A DNA stretch of 5,988 nt from Prevotella sp. UBA6387 (GTDB lineage: Bacteria; Bacteroidota; Bacteroidia; Bacteroidales; Bacteroidaceae). Below the pieces are notes generated by a model that made no database searches, was not told the DNA's origin, and saw only the letters and a program-made list of their open reading frames with translations. Location: the NCBI GenBank assembly GCA_002437565.1, contig DJQL01000050.1, positions 1 through 5,988 of the forward strand, written 5' to 3'. Shown here one piece after another: positions 1-5,859 of this stretch (the first letter of the stretch is position 1; each line of letters opens with the position of its first letter). The position numbers and the translations under genes were made by a program.

Positions 1-17
1 AGCAACAAAAAGTTGCT
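1..17 (-). terminator. Possible intrinsic terminator hairpin at the window edge
   Basis: There is a perfect 6-bp inverted repeat, AGCAAC and GTTGCT, around a five-base AAAAA loop (TTTTT on the minus strand). It lies directly after the stop codon of the short minus-strand ORF at 17-217, so it is in the right place to end the transcript that carries era, der, the lipoprotein and the sigma remnant. The stem is short and not GC-rich. Any downstream T-tract would lie outside the window, so the terminator role is only a guess. Confidence 0.3.
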
Positions 18-217
18 CAGGATTTTGCCATGTCATAAGATTCACATAACTTAGTGTTGCAATAAAAGCCAAGCAAATCTTCAACAGGCATGGCAAAAAT
101 ACAAATTAAATCCGAGAAACTCACTCCGTTCGGAGAAATATTTTCCGTCATGGAGCAATTCTGCTCTCTTTTATCAAGGACAATAGACTCGATCTTGGGA
201 CTGCGCGGCAAGCTCAA
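17..217 (-). other. Short unrecognised ORF after the sigma remnant, probably not a real gene
   Basis: This 66-codon frame opens with TTG overlapping the TGA stop of the ECF sigma fragment and ends at the edge hairpin. I do not recognise the product. It shows no sigma region 4 helix-turn-helix, no signal peptide and no membrane segment; its middle (about residues 33-50) is mildly hydrophobic. It is in a different frame from the sigma fragment, so it could be read as a frameshifted continuation. However, the residues do not look like the C-terminal half of an ECF sigma factor. Best explanation: decayed or unrelated sequence left after loss of the sigma C-terminus. The alternative is a small coupled gene specific to this lineage. 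Confidence 0.15.
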
Positions 218-447
218 CGCCTTACATGGTCAATGCTACGGTTTCTCACCATGACAAAGAGATAGCTTGGAATGTTTGTATTGCGCAATCGTGAGAAATC
301 GTCCCATGCGCGAGAAAAGACATCACCAACTATATCCTTAGCCCATTCTTCATCTCCTACAATGTCGAAAGAACAATAAAACAACCTCGAATAGTTGTCC
401 TTGTACAACCGCTCAAACTCGGCAAGTCTTTTCTTTTCCTCAAACAT
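214..447 (-). CDS. Truncated ECF (sigma-70 family) RNA polymerase sigma factor, region 2 only; probable pseudogene
   Basis: The 77-residue product matches sigma-70 region 2 of an ECF sigma factor. It has an FERLYKDNYSRLF start, then FDIVGDEEWAKDIVGDVFSRAWDDF (core RNA polymerase-binding helices, about residues 27-51), then YLFVMVRNRSIDHVRR (about residues 62-77, the -10 recognition helix). It stops with TGA exactly where the linker to region 4 should begin. Bacteroidetes ECF factors are usually about 160-200 residues, so the -35-binding region 4 is missing. Neither other minus frame downstream restores a recognisable region 4: one adds about 13 residues before a stop, the other is the unrecognised ORF at 17-217. 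The ATG is one base after the lipoprotein stop (TGA-T-ATG), so it is probably translated by coupling with that gene. Region 2 assignment is firm. Whether the stub is expressed or does anything is unknown; a dead gene is most likely. Confidence 0.65.
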   Translation of the reverse strand: MFEEKKRLAEFERLYKDNYSRLFYCSFDIVGDEEWAKDIVGDVFSRAWDDFSRLRNTNIPSYLFVMVRNRSIDHVRR

Positions 448-448
448 A

Positions 449-847
449 TCATCTCATGTACCACACTTTCTTCACCTCCACCATGGGCACCACCACCTGC
501 TCTTTAGTGCCATCTCCATAGGAGAACGTAAGGAAAGCGTTGGCGACATGGTGGGCGGTGTCGGCCCTACCATCAGTTACCGACACCGACTTTATACCGT
601 TATGTTCTTTTTCCTGTTGCGCCACGAACATCTTGGCATTGGCTATGAGCTGCTGGCGAAGGCTCTCCGGAATCCGCGTGGGTTGGTAACGGCCATCGAC
701 GAAACTGCCGTAGTCGCCTTTCAGCAACTGGTCATAATATACCTTTGCCGCTTGCGCTGCCAAAGATGCCGCATCTGGACCAGAAGGTTTGCCAGAACAA
801 GCGACGAAAAGTTGGAATAGCAGGAAATAGAAAAGCTTACGCATCAT
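449..847 (-). CDS. Small predicted lipoprotein, DUF4878/NTF2-like
   Basis: A 132-residue protein with a lipoprotein signal peptide: MMRK positive start, hydrophobic stretch 5-15, and lipobox LFVAC with the acylated Cys at residue 17. It should be exported and anchored to a membrane. No acidic cluster follows the Cys (SGKPSGPD), so I see no clear surface-export signal of the Bacteroidetes type. The mature part begins with a helix (DAASLAAQAAKVYYDQLLKGDYGSFVDGRY), then a second helix (about 60-82), and ends with beta-rich sequence closing on VEVKKVWYMR. This is the pattern of small NTF2-fold/DUF4878-like lipoproteins of Bacteroidetes; the family call is from pattern only. The ATG overlaps the der stop (ATGA), and the truncated sigma gene follows after one base. 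Function is unknown. Placement next to a sigma gene could suggest envelope sensing, but nothing in the sequence shows that. Confidence 0.72.
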   Translation of the reverse strand: MMRKLFYFLLFQLFVACSGKPSGPDAASLAAQAAKVYYDQLLKGDYGSFVDGRYQPTRIPESLRQQLIANAKMFVAQQEKEHNGIKSVSVTDGRADTAHHVANAFLTFSYGDGTKEQVVVPMVEVKKVWYMR

Positions 848-2157
848 TTCTGACGGATAAACACATTAATAGGACAACCGTGCATAGACCAATTCTCACG
901 AATCTTGTTCTCCAAGAAGCGACGATATGGTTCCTTGATATACTGTGGCAGGTTGGCATAGAACACGAATGAAGGAATCTGCGTGTTAGGCAACTGCGAG
1001 CAATATTTTATCTTTATGAACTTTCCCTTGGTTGATGGTGGCGGGGTTTGCTCGATGATAGGCAACATCACCTCATTGAGCTTATTGGTACCAACGTGTG
1101 CCGTGCGGTTCTTATACACGTCCACAGCTGTCTGCAACACTTTGAAAATTCGCTGTTTGGTCAGAGCCGAGGCGAAGATTATCGGGAAGTCTGTAAACGG
1201 TGCCATGCGGTTGTATATGGCATTTTTGAAGGTGTCGATGGCCTGCTGGCTCTTGTCCTCCACCAAGTCCCACTTGTTGACCACCACCACAAGGCTCTTG
1301 TTGTTTCTCTGTATGAGCTGGAAGATGTTCATGTCTTGCGCCTCAATGCCACGAGTCGCGTCGATCATGAGAATGCACACGTCGCTGTTCTCTATGGCAC
1401 GTATGGAACGCATCACGCTATAGAACTCCAAGTCTTCCGACACCTTGTTCTTGCGCCGTATGCCAGCGGTGTCAACGAGATAGAAATCAAAGCCAAACTT
1501 GGTGAATCGCGTGTAGATGCTGTCGCGTGTGGTTCCAGCTATCTCCGTCACGATGTTGCGTTCCTCGCCAAGGAAAGCATTTACGATGCTCGACTTTCCA
1601 GCGTTAGGACGTCCCACGACGGCGAAACGTGGCAGGTCATCGTCAAGAGAGTCTTTGTCGTCTTTAGGCAGTTTATTGATTATGAGGTCAAGCAAGTCGC
1701 CAGTTCCTCCGCCTGTCGCGGCGCTGACGCACTGTGGGTCGCCCAAGCCGAGCTTGTAAAATTCCGCGGAAGCATAAGCCATGCCGCTGTTGTCTACCTT
1801 GTTGGCCACCAATATCACAGGCAACTTTGCGCGACGCAGGATTTTGGCCACGTCTTCGTCCCAGTCCGTGACACCTGTCTCCACGTCCACAAGAAAAAGC
1901 ACGAGGTCTGCTTCATCCGACGCCACAAGCACCTGCTTGCGTATGGCATCCTCAAATATGTCGTCTGACTTGACTACCCAACCGCCAGTGTCCACGACAG
2001 AGAACTCGCGCCCATTCCATGAGCACTTGCCATACTGACGGTCACGAGTCGTGCCTGCCACGTCGCTCACTATGGCACGACGGCTTTGTGTAAGACGGTT
2101 GAAAAGGGTGGACTTACCCACGTTGGGGCGTCCAACAATAGCTACTAAACTTGCCAT
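844..2157 (-). CDS. der: Ribosome-assembly GTPase Der (EngA), two tandem G domains
   Basis: Der is an essential cytoplasmic GTPase that helps the 50S subunit mature. The 437-residue product has full family length and the diagnostic double G domain. G domain 1 carries GRPNVGKS (9-16), AGTTRD (34-39), DTGG (56-59) and NKVD (119-122). An acidic linker with DDKDSLDDD (about 166-174) follows. G domain 2 carries GRPNAGKS (182-189), AGTTRD (207-212), DTAG (229-232), NKWD (294-297) and SAL (330-332). The C-terminal KH-like domain runs from about 355 to the end and closes on the usual NVFIRQK. No motif is missing. The ATG start gives MASLVAIVGRPNVGKS, the standard distance to the P-loop. It lies 108 bases after era, in the same direction, with no Bacteroidetes-type promoter in between, so co-transcription with era is likely. 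The upstream bases are A-rich with no Shine-Dalgarno site. Its stop overlaps the lipoprotein start. Confidence 0.98.
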   Translation of the reverse strand: MASLVAIVGRPNVGKSTLFNRLTQSRRAIVSDVAGTTRDRQYGKCSWNGREFSVVDTGGWVVKSDDIFEDAIRKQVLVASDEADLVLFLVDVETGVTDWDEDVAKILRRAKLPVILVANKVDNSGMAYASAEFYKLGLGDPQCVSAATGGGTGDLLDLIINKLPKDDKDSLDDDLPRFAVVGRPNAGKSSIVNAFLGEERNIVTEIAGTTRDSIYTRFTKFGFDFYLVDTAGIRRKNKVSEDLEFYSVMRSIRAIENSDVCILMIDATRGIEAQDMNIFQLIQRNNKSLVVVVNKWDLVEDKSQQAIDTFKNAIYNRMAPFTDFPIIFASALTKQRIFKVLQTAVDVYKNRTAHVGTNKLNEVMLPIIEQTPPPSTKGKFIKIKYCSQLPNTQIPSFVFYANLPQYIKEPYRRFLENKIRENWSMHGCPINVFIRQK

Positions 2158-2197
2158 TCTGTTTTGTTTGATTTCTGAAGTTTAACATTCTTCGGCC

Positions 2198-2237
2198 CTC
2201 GCCTCTTGCGAGAGTGCGCCCTGCCTTGCAGTCAGGG
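2198..2237 (-). other. GC-rich double hairpin between era and der
   Basis: In the AT-rich 108-base gap between era and der there is a compact GC-rich patch with two hairpins: CTCGC/GCGAG (2198-2202 and 2208-2212, loop of five), and CCCTG/CAGGG (2219-2223 and 2233-2237). The second has an alternative inner fold, CTGC/GCAG (2221-2224 and 2228-2231). On the minus strand the two halves share GCAAG followed by GC and GGGC, so they may be diverged copies of one unit. No T-run follows on the minus strand, so it is not a standard terminator. It could be an mRNA processing or stability element, a regulatory leader of der, or a degenerate intergenic repeat. Confidence 0.4.
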
Positions 2238-2265
2238 GAGAGAAATTGTTGATTTTATATAAATC

Positions 2266-3159
2266 TTATTGTGGGTTGTAACCGAAATTGTCGAGTTCAC
2301 GCTCTGAGTTGCGCCAATCCTTGTCTACCTTTACGAAGATGTCGAGGTAGATTGACTTGCCAAAGAATCGCTCAAGGCTCTTGCGCGCCTCGGTCGATAC
2401 CTTTTTCAATGCCACGCCTTGGTGACCAATGATGATTCCTTTCTGCGAATCACGCTCAACGTAAATCACTGCATTGATGTGGATATGGTGCTCGTCTTCC
2501 TTGAAACGCTCTACCACGACCTCCACCGAATAGGGAATCTCCTTGTCATAATAGCGCAATATCTTCTCGCGGATAATCTCCGACACGAAAAATCTCGCTG
2601 GTTTGTCAGTGAGCTGGTCTTTCGAGAAATAGGCCGGACTTTCAGGCAGGAGTTCCTTTATGCGCTTCATGAGTATGTCCACACCAAACTTGTTGGCGGC
2701 GGACAGTGGCAAGATCTCAGCGTTAGGAAGCAGTGAATGCCATTTCTCCACTATCTCGCCAAGACGTTCTGTCGATTTCTCGCCTTGCAACTCGTCTATC
2801 TTGTTGACAAGCACCAAGACGGGAATCTTCATCTCGCGCACCTTCTCCAAGAAGTCGAGGTTCTTCTCCGGGTTTTCAACAACATCGGTTACATAAAGCA
2901 AGATGTCAGCGTCGGCGAGGGCCGACTCTGAGAATTGCAACATGTATTCTTGCATCTTATAGTTGGGCTTCAACACGCCGGGAGTGTCAGAAAACACAAT
3001 CTGGCAGTCATCGGTGTTAACAATGCCCATGATGCGATGACGCGTGGTCTGCGCCTTGAACGTGGCGATGCTGATGCGCTCGCCGACGAGTTGGTTCATC
3101 AGCGTGGACTTGCCCACGTTGGGGTTGCCCACAATATTTACGAAACCGGCCTTATGCAT
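2266..3159 (-). CDS. era: GTPase Era, 16S rRNA-binding 30S assembly factor
   Basis: Era binds the 3' end of 16S rRNA through a KH domain and couples 30S subunit maturation to growth; it acts in the cytoplasm and at the inner membrane. The 297-residue product is of normal length. The N-terminal G domain has GNPNVGKS (11-18), the switch I threonines of QTTRHRI (37-43), DTPG (58-61), NKID (119-122) and SA (153-154). The C-terminal KH domain has the PARFFVSEIIREKI lead-in (187-200) and the RNA-binding GIIIGHQG loop (241-248). All catalytic and binding motifs are intact. The ATG is fixed by the usual short lead MHKAGFVNIVG. A good Bacteroidetes promoter sits about 35 bases upstream, and a strong terminator of the previous unit lies above that, so era begins its own transcript that continues into der. 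Confidence 0.98.
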   Translation of the reverse strand: MHKAGFVNIVGNPNVGKSTLMNQLVGERISIATFKAQTTRHRIMGIVNTDDCQIVFSDTPGVLKPNYKMQEYMLQFSESALADADILLYVTDVVENPEKNLDFLEKVREMKIPVLVLVNKIDELQGEKSTERLGEIVEKWHSLLPNAEILPLSAANKFGVDILMKRIKELLPESPAYFSKDQLTDKPARFFVSEIIREKILRYYDKEIPYSVEVVVERFKEDEHHIHINAVIYVERDSQKGIIIGHQGVALKKVSTEARKSLERFFGKSIYLDIFVKVDKDWRNSERELDNFGYNPQ

Positions 3160-3194
3160 TAAAGAATTCTATTTCATTGAGTGTAACACTGTTG

Positions 3195-3227
3195 CAAAGT
3201 TAGCCATTTTTTATCACATTTCCCAAA
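3195..3227 (-). promoter_or_regulatory. Bacteroidetes-type promoter for era-der
   Basis: On the minus strand TTTG (3227-3224) is followed after 21 bases by TAACTTTG (3202-3195), an exact match to the Bacteroidetes sigma-ABfr -7 consensus TAnnTTTG with its TTTG -33 box. The era ATG at 3159 lies 35 bases past the -7 box, so the 5' leader should be about 30 bases. The site sits below the fabH terminator, as expected for a separate transcription unit. Confidence 0.78.
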
Positions 3228-3254
3228 AACCACGTCAAAATATGTCGTCCACAT

Positions 3255-3301
3255 AAAAAGCAAGCGCGTTCTCCTGTCGCAACGACAAGAAGAACGCGCT
3301 T
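3255..3301 (-). terminator. Strong intrinsic terminator after fabH
   Basis: A perfect 11-bp stem (AAGCGCGTTCT at 3262-3272 with AGAACGCGCTT at 3291-3301) encloses a further TGTCG/CGACA helix with a three-base loop. On the minus strand it is followed by GC and TTTTT (3259-3255). It starts 25 bases after the fabH stop codon. This is a textbook Rho-independent terminator for the yceD-rpmF-fabH transcript. Confidence 0.88.
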
Positions 3302-3325
3302 GATATTTAAGATGCGATATAAACG

Positions 3326-4348
3326 CTACTTTGCGTCGGTTCCGGCAGAGGCACCGTCGTAACCCCACTTGTAATAGATGGCTCCATGGACGAAACCTGC
3401 TCCGAAGGCGGTGAAGATGATATTATCACCTTTCTTGAAGTTAGCCTCATTGTCCCAAAGTGCCAATGGTATTGTGGCCGACGAGGTATTGCCATAGTGG
3501 TCTATGTTAATGACCACCTTGTCGAGAGGCAAGTTGGCCCTCTTTGCCACGGCGTCTATTATACGCAAGTTGGCCTCATGTGGGATTATCCAATTGAGGT
3601 TGGTGTTGTCCAGGCCATTGCGCTGCATCACTTCCGCCACGTCATCGCTCATGTATGTCACCGCGTGACGGAAAACCGTGCGACCTTCTTGGTAAACATA
3701 ATGCAGACGATTGTCGATGGTGAAATGGGAAGCCGGACATACCGAGCCGCCTGCCTTCATGTGGAGGAAAGGCAAGCCCTTGCCATCAGTAAGCAGCATG
3801 GAGTCTTGGAAGCCAACGCCTTCCTCTTCCGTGGCCTCAACGAGCACGGCGCCTGCGCCATCACCGAAGAGCACGCACGTCTGGCGATCTGTCCAGTCGA
3901 CGACCGACGACATCTTCTCTGCCGAGCATACTATCACCTTCTTGTAGCGCCCCGACTGTATCATCGATGACGCAGTATCAAGGGCGTAAATGAAACCACA
4001 GCAAGCACAAGACATGTCAAACGCAAAGGCGTTTTTCAGCCCGAGCTTACCCACGACAATGCTTGCCGTCGACGGGAAAGGATAGTCTGGCGTAGTCGTT
4101 GAGACGATAAGCGCGTCTATAGAGTCAGGATCCGCGCCAGTCTTCTTCAGCAACTGCTTGCAGGCTTTACGGGCCATGTAGCTTGCGCCAAGGCCTTCCT
4201 CGGTAAGGATGCGACGCTCCCTGATACCAACACGCGTTCTGATCCACTCGTCGCTGGTGTCCACCATGCGCGACAGCTCCTCGTTGGTGAGGATATAGTC
4301 GGGCACGTAGCCACCAACGCCCGTAATCACTGCGTTGACCTTAGCCAT
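3326..4348 (-). CDS. fabH: Beta-ketoacyl-ACP synthase III (FabH)
   Basis: FabH condenses an acyl-CoA (acetyl-CoA or a branched starter) with malonyl-ACP to begin type II fatty acid synthesis in the cytosol. The 340-residue product is a full-length thiolase-fold enzyme. The catalytic triad is visible: Cys116 in FDMSCACCGF, His257 in IPHEAN and Asn287 in YGNTSS. Other family marks are DEWIRTRVGIRERR (33-46), STTTPDYPFPST (83-94), FGDGAGAVLV (161-170) and the C-terminal FTAFGAGFVHGA (312-323). Two details differ from E. coli: the nucleophile sits in a Cys-rich CACC run (114-117), and the Gln after the catalytic His is Glu258. The ATG shares its A with the rpmF stop (TAATG), so the two are translationally coupled. 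A branched-starter preference would fit Bacteroidetes membranes, but the sequence alone does not prove it. An intrinsic terminator follows. Confidence 0.97.
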   Translation of the reverse strand: MAKVNAVITGVGGYVPDYILTNEELSRMVDTSDEWIRTRVGIRERRILTEEGLGASYMARKACKQLLKKTGADPDSIDALIVSTTTPDYPFPSTASIVVGKLGLKNAFAFDMSCACCGFIYALDTASSMIQSGRYKKVIVCSAEKMSSVVDWTDRQTCVLFGDGAGAVLVEATEEEGVGFQDSMLLTDGKGLPFLHMKAGGSVCPASHFTIDNRLHYVYQEGRTVFRHAVTYMSDDVAEVMQRNGLDNTNLNWIIPHEANLRIIDAVAKRANLPLDKVVINIDHYGNTSSATIPLALWDNEANFKKGDNIIFTAFGAGFVHGAIYYKWGYDGASAGTDAK

Positions 4349-4533
4349 TATTCAGCGGCCTCTTTGACGATAGCTACCTTGCCACGATAGTAGCCGCAAG
4401 TTGGGCATACCGTGTGATAAACATAGTAAGCGCCACAGTTAGGGCATACGGCCAGCGTGGGAGCTACTGCCTTATCGTGAGTTCTACGCTTAAGTGTACG
4501 AGTCTTTGACTGTCTTCTTTTTGGATGTGCCAT
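4348..4533 (-). CDS. rpmF: 50S ribosomal protein L32 (bL32), zinc-ribbon form
   Basis: bL32 is a small protein of the large ribosomal subunit. The 61-residue product begins with the family signature MAHPKRRQSKTRTLKRRTHDK, basic and rRNA-binding. It then carries a zinc ribbon with Cys30, Cys33, Cys43 and Cys46 in CPNCG and CPTCG. All four cysteines are present, so this is the zinc-binding (C+) form, which makes ribosome content potentially responsive to zinc supply. It starts 14 bases after the yceD stop and overlaps fabH by one base (TAATG). The bases before the ATG are A/T-rich with no Shine-Dalgarno site, as is usual in Bacteroidetes. Confidence 0.97.
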   Translation of the reverse strand: MAHPKRRQSKTRTLKRRTHDKAVAPTLAVCPNCGAYYVYHTVCPTCGYYRGKVAIVKEAAE

Positions 4534-4547
4534 TTTGAGTATTAATT

Positions 4548-5075
4548 TTAATTATTGTTTTTTATTTGCGAGAGGGCAGCCCATCGCGAGTCTATGGGTT
4601 TCTCGTCATCCCCAGCACCGCTTCGGGCGGCTGAATGTTCTTCCAGAATCTTCATCATGGCAGGATTGCATTTTCCAGGTGCATGCACATGCCTGAGTGG
4701 TACGGCGAGCTCTATAAACTGATAGATGAGCCACGAGGTGTCGAGCATTCCTTCTTTCTCGGGCACCGTGATGAGATCATCATCCTCTGAGTATTCTTCT
4801 CCAAACTTTGCCACGAGGTGCTGGTCGTTGACGATGGGTTGATCCATGTCGTCAAGGCAACGGTCGCAAGGCACCGTGACAGAGCCTTCAACGTGAAAGT
4901 CGAGGTTAAAATAGTCATCGGTGCGGTCAATGTCTATGGACACGTCGACATTGCCTTGCTTGATCTCGCCATCTTCGAGCGACTCAAACCAGGCATCACC
5001 AAGATTGAAGCGGAACGTGCTCACGCCCTCGCCCAATTCTTTCAAATCTATCTTAAGTTCCTCTAAACTACACAT
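4548..5075 (-). CDS. yceD: YceD/DUF177 family protein, 23S rRNA accumulation factor
   Basis: DUF177 (YceD) proteins are almost always encoded beside rpmF; in E. coli and plants the family is needed for normal 23S rRNA accumulation. I place the start at the ATG at 5075, giving 175 residues beginning MCSLEELKIDLKELGEG. An in-frame ATG further up (5120) would put the promoter inside the gene and adds residues that do not look like the family. Visible marks: the VPCDRCLDD motif with Cys70 and Cys73, an acidic stretch around 93-108, VPLRHVHAPGKCNP (125-138, Cys136), and the C-terminal DSRWAAL (162-168). The three cysteines may bind metal, but that is inference. It is the first gene of the yceD-rpmF-fabH unit. 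The -7 box ends only eight bases before the ATG, so the transcript should be almost leaderless. Confidence 0.92.
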   Translation of the reverse strand: MCSLEELKIDLKELGEGVSTFRFNLGDAWFESLEDGEIKQGNVDVSIDIDRTDDYFNLDFHVEGSVTVPCDRCLDDMDQPIVNDQHLVAKFGEEYSEDDDLITVPEKEGMLDTSWLIYQFIELAVPLRHVHAPGKCNPAMMKILEEHSAARSGAGDDEKPIDSRWAALSQIKNNN

Positions 5076-5083
5076 TTGGTGTG

Positions 5084-5116
5084 CAAAGTTACTAATATTT
5101 TCCGATATAAGCCAAA
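5084..5116 (-). promoter_or_regulatory. Bacteroidetes-type promoter for yceD-rpmF-fabH
   Basis: On the minus strand TTTG (5116-5113) is followed after 21 bases by TAACTTTG (5091-5084), an exact TAnnTTTG -7 box. The octamer and spacing are identical to those of the era promoter. Only CACACCAA separates the -7 box from the yceD ATG, so transcription should begin within a few bases of the start codon. Confidence 0.78.
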
Positions 5117-5121
5117 ACAAC

Positions 5122-5486
5122 GCACAAATTATTCACAAAGTTTTTATTTTTATTGCTGCCGCTAAAGTTCCACGAGCACAAGACACATGGCAATTGCCAA
5201 CAGGACGCATGACCGAGAATTCATGTTCCGAGCCACTGCAAAACGAAAGAAACAAGGGAAACGACTGTTGAGGATTCTGCCAAGATGAATCTTGATAGCA
5301 ACGTGGAACACGTATGGACAGCAACTCGCGCCTACATTGAAATGTAAATTATTATTGCCAAAATTTAACACTTGAAAACAGGTGCTTCCAGAGCGGCAAA
5401 ACCGCTTTAGGCTACCCTTTCGCGTCACCGCGAACTGGTTTTCGACCATGATTTCTTGCCAAAACAGGCAAAAGTTGTCGGCTTCA
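5122..5486. other. Gene-free region with short inverted repeats
   Basis: No supportable gene is visible here upstream of the yceD promoter. Open frames on either strand give Cys/Arg/Ser-rich, low-quality translations with no recognisable motif. From about 5390 a series of tight inverted repeats starts: AGCGG/CCGCT (5392-5406, loop CAAAA), TTCGCG/CGCGAA (5419-5434, loop TCAC), and TTGCC/GGCAA (5456-5471, loop AAAACA). I see no TAnnTTTG promoter on either strand. The region probably separates the yceD operon from a gene beyond the window. Confidence 0.5.
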
Positions 5487-5574
5487 CGGCGTAAAGCCGA
5501 TGCGATTACGGCGCAAAGCCGTTGCCTTCACGCCGCAAAGCCGATGCGATTGCGGCGTAAAGCCGACGATGATT
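5487..5574. repeat. Tandem array of four 22-bp units with hairpin cores
   Basis: Four head-to-tail units begin at 5487, 5509, 5531 and 5553. The core is CGGCGTAAAGCCG or CGGCGCAAAGCCG, a four-base stem with a GTAAA/GCAAA loop, followed by a spacer such as ATGCGATTA or ATGCGATTG. Unit 2 has a TTGCCTTCA spacer; the third has CGCCG at its left arm, and the fourth diverges after the core. A higher-order 44-bp period is also visible (CTTCACGSCG at 5482 and 5526), with a degenerate half-unit just before 5487. Because 22 is not a multiple of three, frames rotate through the array, which argues against protein coding. The units abut directly, without unique spacers. Confidence 0.82.
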
Positions 5575-5859
5575 GTCAGTTTCAGCAAGGTCTGGGAACT
5601 GTTAAAAACGCATCCGTCTGGTATTCAGTCATTTATCAAAAACTGTCAAGAATCGCGTTTTTGCGACCAAGAGACGGTTTGATTGAAAAAAAACGATTTC
5701 CTGAAGGCCTTTTGTAAAATATTATTATCACGTGCAGAGACCATGCGAAAGACCGTGCGCATAATCGGCGAAGCCGACATCCTTGAAATCTTTTGGATAC
5801 GGGTGATTTGAAATACAAGAACATTAATCACCTTGAAACGATTGCTGCTGTTTTGGGGG
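5575..5859. other. Gene-free region with one further hairpin of the same type
   Basis: I see no gene here. Frames are short and give basic, aromatic-rich translations on both strands. A perfect TCGGC-GAA-GCCGA hairpin lies at 5765-5777 and resembles the cores of the 22-bp array about 200 bases away. An A8-type run (about 5686-5694) and AT-rich sequence near 5715-5730 surround it. No promoter match was found. Confidence 0.4.

Noticed and set aside
214..220. Programmed frameshift rescuing the sigma factor
   Set aside because: There is no slippery heptamer at the stop, and neither shifted frame encodes a region 4, so a shift would not restore function.
1048..1968. 306-residue plus-strand ORF opposite der
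   Set aside because: It lies fully antisense to a der gene with every motif intact. The translation is His/Val/Arg-rich, typical of a shadow frame.
2198..2237. Intrinsic terminator after era
   Set aside because: Hairpins are present, but no T-tract follows on the minus strand and no new promoter for der is visible, so termination here would leave der unexpressed.
3174..3368. 64-residue minus-strand ORF between fabH and era
   Set aside because: It spans the fabH terminator and the era promoter and overlaps the fabH 3' end; non-coding control DNA explains it better.
3386..3970. 194-residue plus-strand ORF opposite fabH
   Set aside because: It is antisense to an intact fabH with its catalytic triad; the composition is that of a shadow frame.
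5076..5120. Upstream in-frame ATG for yceD (190-residue version)
   Set aside because: The promoter boxes lie within this extension, so the transcript would start after that ATG. The extra 15 residues do not resemble the family N-terminus.
5162..5449. 95-residue minus-strand ORF upstream of yceD
   Set aside because: Cys/Phe/Arg-rich with no recognisable domain, crossing two hairpins, and without a promoter or coupling to a neighbour. It may be chance or repeat-derived.
5487..5574. CRISPR array
   Set aside because: The 22-bp units abut directly, with no unique spacers of regular length, and no cas gene is in view. It is a tandem repeat.
5382..5717. 111-residue plus-strand ORF across the repeat array
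   Set aside because: It exists only because the 22-bp repeat leaves frames open; the same repeat opens another frame too (5500-5682). The product is Arg/Lys/Ala-rich with no motif, and no promoter matches.
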